Of a stretch of 64,000 nt of DNA, positions 1-8,225 are shown piece by piece; positions within the stretch are counted from its first letter, which is position 1; the number at the start of each line of letters is the position of its first letter. Both the position numbers and the translations under genes were made by a program. Below the pieces are notes generated by a model. The model was not told the DNA's origin and searched no databases. It saw only the letters and a program-made list of their open reading frames with translations. This DNA comes from Desmonostoc geniculatum HA4340-LM1 (GTDB taxonomy: Bacteria; Cyanobacteriota; Cyanobacteriia; Cyanobacteriales; Nostocaceae), in the NCBI GenBank assembly GCA_019359545.1, contig JAHHHB010000016.1, forward strand, positions 1-64,000, in the 5' to 3' direction.

Positions 1-149
1 GCGTGACGAGAGTTCTTTATTCTCTTGTTTTTGTAATTCCGAGATTTCTGTATTTTTTCGTTTCTTATGAGGGGTGGTAATGGCATCATCTCCTATATAG
101 GCTTTATCGCCAAGAAACTGTTGTGTGATAATTTCTACTCCAGCTTTTT
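1..149 (-). pseudogene. C-terminal part of a DDE transposase (DDE_Tnp_4/IS5-like), truncated at the window edge
   Basis: Read on the minus strand this stretch encodes KAGVEIITQQFLGDKAYIGD, then DDAITTPHKK and ENKELSSR, which resembles the GDKAYxGd...TPhKKp...NkelSs block near the end of DDE_Tnp_4 transposases. Two in-frame stop codons precede it at about 150-155, so the N-terminal part is missing or lies elsewhere; the C-terminus continues beyond base 1. It sits directly against the broken end of the sensor-kinase fragment that follows, which suggests that insertion of this element truncated that gene. Family assignment is by eye. Confidence 0.55.
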
Positions 150-229
150 ATTATCTCATGCTATTTATATTAAGGATAAGTCTAATGGCATCAGCAGCCG
201 CCCAAACTTGAGCATTGCTGGGGTGGATC

Positions 230-1480
230 TTAAAGGTAATATTTTGCTGATTGGCGATCTTCTGGGTGAATTGCATCTAACCAATCTGAATAGTTGTGAT
301 ACAAGTCCTCACAACTTTTTTGCCAGATGGTTTGGTATGCATTGCTCACATATAGAACTTGCTGATTTTGAATATCGGTCATCCAGAATACTGCTTGGAT
401 GTTTTCTGCCAGCTGACGAAACTTTTCTTCGCTCTCGCGTAAAGCTTCTTCGATGCCTTTGCGCTTGGTGATATCTTGGTGAACCGCAACCAGAACGTCG
501 CCGTAGTCTGGATGCCTGAATACAGAAGTCGTCACACTACACCAAAATGGTGTACCGTCTTTTTTAAGATTCTGGATTTCATAGGTGGCTTCAGTATTTT
601 GTAAGAGGGCAGACAGAGTGGCTTGATTTACATCTTCAGTAGTTACCGATTTGGTGACACAGTTTACAATCGAAACGTGCTGACCGTTTAGTTCACTAGA
701 GTCATAGCCAAACATCTGCTCAAATTTAGGATTGGCATAGATAATGATTGCATTATCTATTCTCACTAAGCAAATGCCTTCCCCCATATTGCGGGTGATT
801 ACAGCCTGAAGCTCCAGCATTTGCGCCTGTTCTAAAAGTGTGAGTTGGGTTTGTTGCTGCTCTATCACTGTTTTTTGCAGGCGATCGTTCGTCTCTGTCA
901 GTTGTGCAGTGCGTTCTTGCACCCGTTGTTCAAGTTCGGCATTGAGTTGTTGTAGGTCAATTTCTGCCTGTTTGCGCTCCGTTAGTTCTATCTGTAACTG
1001 TTTAAACAAATCTGCTTGCTGGATAGCAATGCTTACCTGCGCTCCTAACTGTTGCAACAGAGTAATTTCTGAAGATTGCCACTCACGAGGAGCCGCACAT
1101 TGATGAGCCGCCAGTAATCCCCACAATTCATCTCCCAAGGAAACAGGAACGACGAGATTTGCCCTCACCTGGAGACTTTCCAAAAATTCAACGTGACAGG
1201 GACTAATTCCGGCAGTGTAAATATCAGTTTTCGCAGTGACTAAGCCTTGTTTAAAGGGTTCGACGTTTTCTTCACCAATGCAAGGGTCGTAAATTTGGAG
1301 TGGTAAAAGAGCCATCCATTCTGGTGCAACAGACTCAACAACAATCGTTCCACCCCAACCTGGATAAAATTGAAAGATAGTGACGCGATCGCACTCCAGA
1401 AAATGCCGCACTTCATCGACAGTGGTTTGCAAGATATCTTGTAAATTCAGCGATCGCCGGATACGCTGGCTCATCTCCAT
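230..1480 (-). pseudogene. GAF-PAS-PAS fragment of a hybrid sensor kinase
   Basis: This open segment of 416 codons carries a phytochrome-like GAF domain (about residues 10-155, with ECDRVTIFQF), a coiled coil (about 160-220), a PAS domain with PAC (about 225-340, QDITKRKGIEEAL) and the start of a second PAS (from about 350). It stops after IHPEDRQ, in the middle of the PAS fold, where transposase-derived DNA begins. The histidine-kinase core is absent. Just upstream, the frame continues through an in-frame TAA near 1501 into a coiled coil (ENAEQLLMTLDERKQAQETL), so the apparent ATG is internal. It is the 3' part of one large decayed gene that includes the receiver fragments at 1539-2439. Confidence 0.8.
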
Positions 1481-1538
1481 GACTAAACGCTGTTGTTCAA
1501 ATTACTGTTGCAGCGTTTCTTGTGCTTGTTTGCGCTCG

Positions 1539-2063
1539 TCAAGAGTCATCAGCAATTGCTCGGCATTTTCCTGAGACAATTGTTGGTTGAGTTGTTACTT
1601 CCAGCCCCCAAGGAGTTAGCAACGCCGATAATCCAGCCAGCATTACAGGATCATCATCTACGATTAAGACTTTGGCTTCGGAAGTTTTAGGTTGAGGTAA
1701 GACACGAGCGATCGCCTGAAAAATCTGCTCGGTTGTCGCCGATTTATGCAAAAATTGTCTAGCTCCTAAACGCGATACTGCCAGTCGATCTGCCAGGGTA
1801 TCTCGTCCTGTAAAAACAATTACTGGAATATTTGGCGATCGCTCTACTATCTCGCTCAATAATGTTAATCCGTCTTCCTCTGTTGTCGGAAAACTCAAAT
1901 CCAGTAAAACAGCGTCAGGAGTTTTTAAGGAAAAAAGCGATCGGGCTGTTGCTAAGTTTGGTGCAACCTTCATCCTGATACCCCATGAGTCAGCTTCTAC
2001 CTGCAACCGCTCCGTCAGCATCACATCATGATCGATGACTAATAGACGATAAGGTTGGTTCAT
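1539..2063 (-). pseudogene. Receiver-domain fragment (one complete REC, one truncated REC)
   Basis: Residues 1-118 form a response-regulator receiver domain (acidic residues in LVIDHD, phospho-acceptor in AVLLDLSFP, T in VFTGRD, K in FLHKSAT). A second receiver starts at about residue 130 (AKVLIVDDDPVMLAGLSALL) but breaks off after the second strand, and the frame then runs into unrelated sequence. The start overlaps the preceding fragment (2026-2439) by 38 bases in another frame. I interpret these as parts of one ancestral multi-receiver hybrid protein separated by small deletions or frameshifts. It is unlikely to be functional, although a stand-alone receiver could still be translated. Confidence 0.7.
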
Positions 2064-2439
2064 CGGTAAGTTTTGAGCGGTGGAAGTGACAGCAGGCTTG
2101 GTTAACTCTTGCTAGTAATGCTTCTGGGTCGAATGGCTTGATGACGTAATCATCTGCTCCGGCATCTAACCCTGCCACAATATCTGCATTAGAATTTTTG
2201 CCTGTTAGCAAGAGAATAGATTTACGGTAGCCTTGCGATCGCAGTTGCCGACACAAGGTAATCCCATCCAGTTTCGGAATTAGCCAGTCCAGCAAAATCA
2301 ACTCATATTCAGTCGATAGCGCTAGTTCTAATCCAGCTTGTCCATTGCTTGCGATGTCGATAGTATAACGATTTGCACTCAACAACTCGAAGAGTGCTGT
2401 ACTCAGTAATACGTCATCCTCTACCAACAAAATTTTCAT
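2026..2439 (-). pseudogene. N-terminal receiver domain of the decayed hybrid regulator
   Basis: This is a canonical receiver domain of about 120 residues: MKILLVEDDVLLSTALFELL gives the acidic pocket, LILLDWLIPKLDG contains the phospho-acceptor Asp, LLLTGKN the conserved Thr, and DDYVIKPFDPEAL the Lys. It ends with a short out-of-frame tail (about 20 residues) where a DNA-binding or linker region would be expected in OmpR/PatA-like multi-receiver proteins. The upstream AT-rich stretch (2440-2600) could hold the original promoter. The domain itself is intact, so a single-domain receiver product is possible, but the context says it is the 5' piece of a broken gene. Confidence 0.7.
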
Positions 2440-2783
2440 CAGTTGTATCTAAAAGAAGATGCTTATGACACCTTCGCGATCGCAGGGCAAACTATCTGCG
2501 TGGTCAAACTTCTGTGTAATTTTAATATATTGTTACAAATTTTACAAGAAGTTAATTTAAATTTTCCAGTCTAATATATTTTTTATAAATCTTCATAAAT
2601 ATAGTTTCCAGAATTATTAATTGACCAAGCCCCGTTGGAGCGGGAGTCGGGAAAAAAATAGCGACCCCAACTACCGCTCTACAAGCCCCGTCTTTTAAGA
2701 CAATTGCAAAGGCCCAAGGTCTCAAGCCCCGTTCAATGCTATCTTCCCCACTCCCTACTCCCTTCTTGTTGACTGCCTTTACT
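2440..2783. other. Spacer with degenerate intergenic repeats
   Basis: About 340 bases without a gene. It is AT-rich from 2510 to 2620 and then holds three copies of an AAGCCCCGT-type word (near 2629, 2684 and 2724) and polypyrimidine text of the kind found between genes elsewhere in the window. I see no convincing open frame. Confidence 0.5.
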
Positions 2784-2942
2784 GAGGATCGCTAATCCGA
2801 TTCCAGTGCCAGGGTAGGCTTCGATGCTGTGTAGACGCTCGAAAACACCAAAAATCCGCTCCCAATGCTGTGGTGAGATGCCTATGCCATTGTCTTCTAC
2901 CCACAAACGCACCCAGGGTTTGCGGCGTTCTGCCCATACATA
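2784..2942 (-). pseudogene. Histidine-kinase ATPase-domain remnant
   Basis: On the minus strand this reads YVWAERRKPWVRLWVEDNGI, then GISPQHWERIFGVFERLH and GTGIGLAIL. These are the N-box-distal half, the G1 box (DNGIG), the F box (FGVFERLH) and the G2 box (GTGIGLAI) of a HATPase_c domain. Both sides run into unrelated sequence, so only about 53 residues survive. It lies upstream of the multi-receiver fragment on the same strand and may be the displaced kinase end of that system or of a neighbouring hybrid kinase. Confidence 0.75.
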
Positions 2943-3066
2943 TAATCTTGGCCATCGCTGTCTAAGCGATCGCTATAATCTTCCTGTAGTGCTTGAGCTG
3001 GTGAGTACAGCGATACCGTAGCTTTTTTGCCAGGAACGGTTTTTAATCTGCATTAGTCACGGATGA

Positions 3067-3252
3067 TTGTTTTTGGCGATCGGCATAACTGGCAAGAGCT
3101 GGCGAAGTCAGATTGTACTTGTAGTGGAGTCTTTTAACCGTCGAACTGGATTAGGCAACCGTTTTGGTAGCTGGTTGTTAGAACGTGGTTTTACTCCCAA
3201 ATATGCTTATCTTGGCACTCATAAAGAAGGTTGCGGCGGTATCCCTTCTTAA
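3067..3252 (+). pseudogene. Short coding remnant, possibly the C-terminal domain of a transketolase-like enzyme
   Basis: An open stretch of 61 codons. The part IVLVVESFNRRTGLGNRFGS followed by WLLERGFTPKYAYLGTHKEG resembles the C-terminal transketolase/dehydrogenase E1-beta domain layout (VVEE motif, then a small-residue loop and a late G-x-H/D-x-x-G turn). It lacks every catalytic domain and has no clear ribosome binding site. The resemblance is weak and the original gene is uncertain. Confidence 0.25.
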
Positions 3253-3394
3253 ACAACACTGTAAATAATGTATGAGTGTAGACAATTTACTAGTTTAATT
3301 ATAGTTTAACGTCTGTAAGAAAAAATACAGCAGACTTCAGTATGGGCTACGCCTGTTCGCCTTTGAGGTTGGCGTAGCCATTGGAGGAAACCTC

Positions 3395-3523
3395 CGCTTA
3401 TACGAGATTGTCGATCCTATGATTTTTGAGCTTTGCGAGTTAGCGTGCGATCGCATTAGTGAACGCGTCCAACAGCAAGCTGAAAGCCTAAAAACTCTTC
3501 GGAGCAAAACAGCAATTTTTTAA
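3395..3523 (+). pseudogene. C-terminal remnant of an ArsR-type regulator (tentative)
   Basis: The frame reads RLYEIVDPMIFELCELACDR followed by ISERVQQQAESLKTLRSKT and a stop. ArsR-family winged-helix repressors often end their wing strand with Y-x-I-A-D-P-M/x-V/I-F-x-L-C-x-x-V-C, which matches in order and spacing. The DNA-binding helices are missing; the sequence upstream (3340-3395) is a palindromic GGCTACGCC/GGCGTAGCC repeat that may have replaced them. It is too short to be functional. Confidence 0.4.
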
Positions 3524-3570
3524 ACAAGAAAACACCCTCATTTTGAGAGTGCTAGTAGGTGGTAATGATT

Positions 3571-4065
3571 ATGGACGTGGATGAAATTATCAAACGCTAT
3601 GCCGCTGGAGAACGAAGCTTTCAGCGAGTAAATCTCCAAGAAGCAGAGCTAACCAATGCCAACCTCAGAGGTACAGATTTTAGCAATGCTGATTTACGCC
3701 AAACACGGCTGGGTAAAACCAACTTTAACCAAGCATGTCTGCGAGAGGCAAATCTTAGTGAAGCAATTCTCTGGGGTATAGATCTAAGTGAAGCAGACTT
3801 GTATCGCGCCATTCTGCGTGAAGCTGATTTGACTGGTGCAAAGCTGGTTGAGACACGCCTAGACGAAGCCAACTTAATCAAAGCTAGTTTAGGTGGTGCT
3901 AATTTGAATGGTGCAAAGCTCTCTAGTTGTCTGCTAATTCAAACAGACTTCCGCCCTAGTGCCAATCAGAACCACTTGGCGATCGAATTCTGTTGCTTCG
4001 AGTCCCAGAGAATGGTAAAAACTAGCACGTTCGTGAACCGTCAGCGTGTGGGTGGCAAATACTGA
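3571..4065 (+). CDS. Pentapeptide-repeat protein with a foreign C-terminal tail
   Basis: The product (about 164 residues from the ATG at 3571) begins [20 protein letters not shown], a common cyanobacterial opening for pentapeptide proteins, and then carries about 20 tandem A(D/N)LxX units ([18 protein letters not shown] and so on) up to about residue 125. Such repeats fold as a right-handed quadrilateral beta-helix; biochemical roles are mostly unknown. I prefer 3571 over the GTG at 3559 or ATG at 3565 because AGGTGG at about 3557-3562 gives suitable spacing. From about 3945 the frame runs antisense through an acsF remnant, so the last 40 residues are not original. The gene is probably transcribed, but its stability is uncertain. 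Confidence 0.75.
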   Translation: MDVDEIIKRYAAGERSFQRVNLQEAELTNANLRGTDFSNADLRQTRLGKTNFNQACLREANLSEAILWGIDLSEADLYRAILREADLTGAKLVETRLDEANLIKASLGGANLNGAKLSSCLLIQTDFRPSANQNHLAIEFCCFESQRMVKTSTFVNRQRVGGKY

Positions 4066-4248
4066 TAACAGGAAAAAGCGACTCCATAATCTGGCTTTCC
4101 AGGTTTTCCAAAGTTGTGGTTGCGATCGCAATAATGCTTTGAATATATCCCCGTGACGGTTTTCGTCTTGACACCAACTTTCAAATTTGCCGAAGATGGG
4201 GTAAAACTGGTTTTCTGGATGCTTTTGTAAATGCCGGTAGATAATCAT
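3934..4248 (-). pseudogene. acsF: Remnant of Mg-protoporphyrin IX monomethyl ester oxidative cyclase
   Basis: About 95 residues closely follow the C-terminal half of AcsF (ChlE), the di-iron enzyme that forms the isocyclic ring of chlorophyll: [10 protein letters not shown], then [11 protein letters not shown] with its Glu and His iron ligands, then [20 protein letters not shown] and [13 protein letters not shown]. The N-terminal two thirds and the last 40 or so residues are missing and the frame ends in the antisense strand of the pentapeptide gene. It cannot be a working cyclase; a complete copy is presumably elsewhere in the genome. Confidence 0.85.
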
Positions 4249-4339
4249 GATTAAAATTTCTACATTTCTTTAGCAATGTTCAAAGTTAGCAAACTTGGAA
4301 TAAGCGATACACTAAGAAAAATTCCTTGAGGAAACGTTA

Positions 4340-4729
4340 ATGGCACGGTCAAACGGAATTAAAAGTGAAACTTCTGCACAGGAATTGCCTACAACTTCAG
4401 ACCAAGATACAGTAACAATTGAAGAAGAGCTTGAATCAGTGGAGGGTGGCCAGAATATTGATGATATCTTGAACTCGCTAAAAAGCTTACTGAGTTCCGT
4501 GGAAAAGCTCCAAAAAGTCCGCCAAGAAGTGGGCGACATCAAGCCCTTGATTGGGCGGATGCTCGATGGGGAACTAGTTAGTGGTGAAGAACTTGAGCAA
4601 CTCAAAACAGGTGTGAGCAGTCTTTTTCGCCTTGTTCGCGCTCATAGCGATCATCAAGCAGCTTTGGCTAAAGCGCAACCTGCAAGAAACTTGCTAGATC
4701 AAGTACTCAAAGAGCGTAAAGCTAATTGA
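4340..4729 (+). CDS. Small conserved acidic coiled-coil protein of unknown function
   Basis: The product has 129 residues, with an acidic disordered N-terminus (residues 1-40) and a mostly helical remainder (NIDDILNSLKSLLSSVEKLQ ... LLDQVLKERKA) without membrane segments or catalytic motifs. The start at 4340 is supported by TTGAGGAAACG just upstream. I do not recognise a named family. Codon use and HIP1 density match neighbouring genes, so it looks native. It is followed by repeat-rich intergenic DNA and seems monocistronic. Confidence 0.7.
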   Translation: MARSNGIKSETSAQELPTTSDQDTVTIEEELESVEGGQNIDDILNSLKSLLSSVEKLQKVRQEVGDIKPLIGRMLDGELVSGEELEQLKTGVSSLFRLVRAHSDHQAALAKAQPARNLLDQVLKERKAN

Positions 4730-5101
4730 ATTGGGGACTGGGGATTGGGAAGAGGATGGGGAGACGAGTCTGAGCTAGGGCTTCCGAAGAACAGAACTTC
4801 TTTCAAGAAACAAGGCAGGAGGCAGAGGGCATGTTTATTTCATTCGTAGCGGGTGGTGTGCCGCCTGTGCGCCTGCTCCTAAGGGAGACGCTACGCCAAC
4901 GGAAGAGGCAAAGAATTTTAAACCAAGCATTGTTGACTTAACAGACTACCATACCCCATGCCTCATGCCCTATTTTCAGGTAAGTTTTCTATCTGACAGC
5001 TAAAAAGTTTTGAAAGATCGCGGTAAGCTAGTTGGAATTAAAGCTGATTATGTCAGTAAATTGTTAAATTAGCTGCTCAGTTTTTCGGGGTGAAATTTGC
5101 A
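4730..5101. other. Repeat-rich spacer upstream of the hopanoid methylase gene
   Basis: It contains GGGGACTGGGGATTGGG-type purine repeats (4734-4765) and a GGGAGACGCTACGCCAACGG word (about 4883-4902) that recurs in variants between genes elsewhere in the window. No open frame of note. The last 60 bases, AT-rich up to 5075, are the likely promoter zone of the next gene. Confidence 0.5.
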
Positions 5102-6754
5102 ATGACTGTAAATCTGAAGTCTTTAGAAAACCCAATTCTAGCGGCAGATTCAAAAACTGCTGCTAATGCTCAAAAAAACCGCTACATTCCCTTGCATCAT
5201 CGACGTATTCTTTGTATCTTTCCCAAATACAGCCGCTCATTTGGCACATTTCACTACGCCTATCCACTGATGGGTAATGTCCGGGCTTTTATGCCACCCC
5301 AAGGTATTTTAATTGTGGCTGCTTACTTGCCTCAAGAATGGGAAGTCCGGTTTATTGATGAGAATGTCAAATCGGCAACGAAGGCTGATTACCAATGGGC
5401 TGATGTGGTAATTGTCAGTGGAATGCATATCCAAAAGCCACAGATAAATGAAATTAATGAACTTGCCCATCGATCTGGCAAAATCACAGTTATCGGTGGT
5501 CCTTCTGTATCTGGTTGCCCAGAATATTATCCAGAATTTGATATTTTACACTTGGGTGAATTGGGAGATGCAACCGATCGCATGATCGAGTATCTAGACC
5601 AAAATTCCCTTCGTCCCCAAGCACAAATTCGCTTTGAAACCAAAGAACGTTTGCCTCTGACGGAGTTTCCCACACCAGCTTATCATTTATTGAATATTAA
5701 TGATTATTTTTTGGCAAACGTGCAGTTTTCTAGTGGTTGCCCTTATCGTTGCGAGTTTTGTGATATTCCAGAACTCTATGGACGCAATCCCCGGATGAAA
5801 ACGCCAGAGCAAGTTGTCGCTGAGTTAGATGCAATGCGGCAATCAGGCAATTTGGGAGCAGTGTATTTTGTTGATGATAACTTTGTTGGCGATCGCCGCG
5901 CTGCCATGAAGTTGCTTCCCCACCTGATTGACTGGCAAAAGCGCAATGGCTACCCCATTCAATTTGCCTGTGAAGCAACCCTCAACCTCGCTCAAAGTCC
6001 AAAACTCCTGGAAATGATGCGCGAAGCCTATTTCTGCACCATCTTTTGCGGCATCGAAACACCAGAACCAGAAGCTCTCCACGCTATTTCCAAAGACCAA
6101 AATCTGAGTATGCCAATTTTAAAAGCGATTCAGGTTTTAAATAGCTATGGTATGGAAGTCGTATCGGGGATCATCATCGGCTTAGATACAGATACACCAG
6201 AAACAGGCGATCGAATTCTCGAATTTATTCGGGCGTCCCAAATTCCCATGTTGACAATTAACCTACTTCATGCATTGCCAAGAACACCTTTATGGCGCAG
6301 ATTAGAAGCAGAAGGACGACTTGTATTTGATGAAAGCCGGGAATCAAATGTTGAGTTTTTGATGCCTTACGAGCAAGTTGTCGAAATGTGGCGGCGCTGC
6401 ATCACCACAGCTTACGAGCCGGAATTTTTATATCAGCGGTTCGCCTACAACATAGAACATACCTACCCAAACCGTATCAAAGTTCCTAACAGCCCAGCTC
6501 GGACTTCTGGGGCTAATATTCGCAAAGGTTTAACTTATTTAATCAATATTTTGCTGCGGATAGGCATATTTAGTAACTATCGCCAAACATTCTGGAAAAT
6601 GGCCAAGCCAGCATTGAAAACAGGTGATATTGAAAGCTTGATTCACGTTGGGCTTGTGGGACATCATCTCATTAAGTTTGCCCAAGATTGCGCTAAAAAC
6701 CAAGAATCGGCTTCGTTTTATTCCCAAAAAATCCTGACTAAAGTTCGTAGTTAG
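5102..6754 (+). CDS. hpnP: B12-binding radical SAM hopanoid C-2 methylase
   Basis: The protein (about 550 residues) has an N-terminal cobalamin-binding domain (about 35-175; AFMPPQGILIVAAYLP, WEVRFIDENV, VSGMHIQKPQI, IGGPSVSG) and a radical SAM core with the cluster motif SGCPYRCEFCDI (Cys 213, 217 and 220). It then has VYFVDDNFVG, FACEATLN and SGIIIGLDTDTPET, and a helical C-terminal domain. Order and wording match HpnP, which methylates C-2 of hopanoids using SAM and methylcobalamin at the membrane. A GTG at 5090 is in frame, but the ATG at 5102 has GGGGTGAAA at suitable spacing. No squalene-hopene cyclase or other hpn gene is adjacent. A related B12-radical SAM methylase acting on another lipid is the main alternative. 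Confidence 0.8.
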   Translation: MTVNLKSLENPILAADSKTAANAQKNRYIPLHHRRILCIFPKYSRSFGTFHYAYPLMGNVRAFMPPQGILIVAAYLPQEWEVRFIDENVKSATKADYQWADVVIVSGMHIQKPQINEINELAHRSGKITVIGGPSVSGCPEYYPEFDILHLGELGDATDRMIEYLDQNSLRPQAQIRFETKERLPLTEFPTPAYHLLNINDYFLANVQFSSGCPYRCEFCDIPELYGRNPRMKTPEQVVAELDAMRQSGNLGAVYFVDDNFVGDRRAAMKLLPHLIDWQKRNGYPIQFACEATLNLAQSPKLLEMMREAYFCTIFCGIETPEPEALHAISKDQNLSMPILKAIQVLNSYGMEVVSGIIIGLDTDTPETGDRILEFIRASQIPMLTINLLHALPRTPLWRRLEAEGRLVFDESRESNVEFLMPYEQVVEMWRRCITTAYEPEFLYQRFAYNIEHTYPNRIKVPNSPARTSGANIRKGLTYLINILLRIGIFSNYRQTFWKMAKPALKTGDIESLIHVGLVGHHLIKFAQDCAKNQESASFYSQKILTKVRS

Positions 6755-6829
6755 TAAATTGCGAATTGGGAATTGCGAATTGCGAATTGTTTTAACCACC
6801 GCTTGCATTGGACATCTGGTGAAAAACAA

Positions 6830-6920
6830 TAGACCTCTTGCAAAAGTCCTTATTTTCGCCTTCTTCTTTGCGTCTTTGCGCCTTTGCGTGAGACAAAAAA
6901 TTATTTATGCAAGAAGTCTA
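6830..6920. mobile_element. MITE-like inverted-repeat element
   Basis: The left end TAGACCTCTTGCAAAA and the right end TTATGCAAGAAGTCTA are near-perfect inverted repeats. The interior carries the common cyanobacterial phrase TTTGCGTCTTTGCGCCTTTG. There is no coding capacity. A degenerate relative lies at 14276-14450. Confidence 0.55.
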
Positions 6921-7254
6921 ATGTAAAGACGTAGCAATGCCACGTCTCTCAATTCTGAATTCCCCTGTAGGATATACGGAGGTACTACCCCAATGTATGA
7001 TTTAATAGCGAGGAAATTGATGTAAAATAAAAATCTATATCTATAGACAGATGTGGTAATTATCAGTGTAGATATTCAAGTCTCAAATATGAAAGATGCG
7101 ATCGCCTATTTTGGTTTTCGCCAAGTCTTTCGGCGTCAGGTTAACTAATGTCGCTAGACGTAAGTCAAAAGGTTAAAGGTTTTTTCTTTTCCCTTTCCCC
7201 TTCCCCTTTTCCGCAAAACCCGACAAGTATTGGTAGTCTCAGTTGCAAGCAAAT

Positions 7255-7283
7255 AAAAGCCCTCTGATAAAACAGGGGCTTTT
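7255..7283. terminator. Symmetric hairpin, possible bidirectional terminator
   Basis: AAAAGCCC-T-CTG, a 6-base ATAAAA loop, then CAGGGGCTTTT form a GC-core stem with A/T flanks in both directions. No gene ends nearby: hpnP stops 500 bases upstream. The U tract is only four bases, so termination efficiency is uncertain. Confidence 0.4.
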
Positions 7284-7544
7284 GGCAGATATGGTTAGCT
7301 AAGGGGACAAAAACAACAGAACTAATGCAAACACTTGGTAATTTGATGTGGATGCAATAGGTTGCTATGTAAGTAAATAGTATCAGACGACTATCAAATC
7401 AGATACTCATATGCATCACATGTGCAACAGATTTAGGACTTATCATTAAGGCAGCAGGGGGGCAGAGGAGCAGGGGGGCAGAGGGGAAGGGTTTTTGGTT
7501 TTCTGCATAGATTCGGGAATCATAACTAATTAGCCGGACATGAT

Positions 7545-7663
7545 ATTACGCAAACTCTACGAACTCTTGGCGTTCTTCTCTACGAGACGCTGCGCGTTGG
7601 CGAAGCCTCTCGTAGAGAAGGCGGTTCGATAAATTAAGCGAAGTTAGCTATTTTTGCGTAAGT
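7545..7663. repeat. TTACGCAAA-flanked palindromic repeat element
   Basis: Short inverted ends TTACGCAAA and TTTGCGTAA enclose a strong internal palindrome (TTCTCTACGAGA ... TCTCGTAGAGAA). The right-end text TTTGCGTAAGTCCT also appears inverted at about 63943-63957, so this is a dispersed repeat family. Confidence 0.4.
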
Positions 7664-8225
7664 CCTGAGATTAACTACATTGGTGTCAACTTCAGCAAAA
7701 GCCTTTGAAAATCACGTAAGCTTGGGGTTTAAATAAACCTTAAGAGACCTGAAATACCTTTACTCCTAGCACTGCTGGAAGAACATACTTAATATTTTTT
7801 ATAAAAACTTCATGGAATGTTTTTATTTGTGATAGGAGTATTTTATACGTTGAGTAATTTGTACTATAGAATAATATCTAATAAATTCCATGTATTGTCT
7901 AAGTATATTGGTAAAAGTACTAATTTGCTTGAAACTCATTCTGCGAAAACACAACACTTTTGCCTAAAATACTTAATATCTAATTTAAGACAATCTAAAT
8001 TATACTGTAATAATTAACATTTATAGTTTCAGTAAAAACATGTATAGGTTGTAATTTATGACTTCACTTTAAACTGAATATGGTGGTGCTTGAGCATGAA
8101 ATAGTTGTAGTGACCTCTCATCTTAGAAAAAGATTGGAAGTGAAATATATGCTAACAAGCCTTTATTTTAAGATCAATAAAATTTTATATTCCTCTACTA
8201 AGGCTTTAATAGGACTGAAAACTCT

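Larger units (their letters stand above)
6755..8225. other. Long gene-poor spacer with several small repeats
   Basis: About 1.47 kb with no supported gene. It contains a MITE-like element (6830-6920), a symmetric hairpin (7255-7283), G/A-rich AGGGGGGCAGAGG text (7455-7490), a hairpin element with TTCTCTACGAGA and its reverse complement (7572-7618), and a TTACGCAAA-flanked element (about 7545-7663). AT-rich DNA from 7790 to 8220 carries two short open frames (66 and 67 codons) with no recognisable protein features, which I do not call. Confidence 0.5.
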
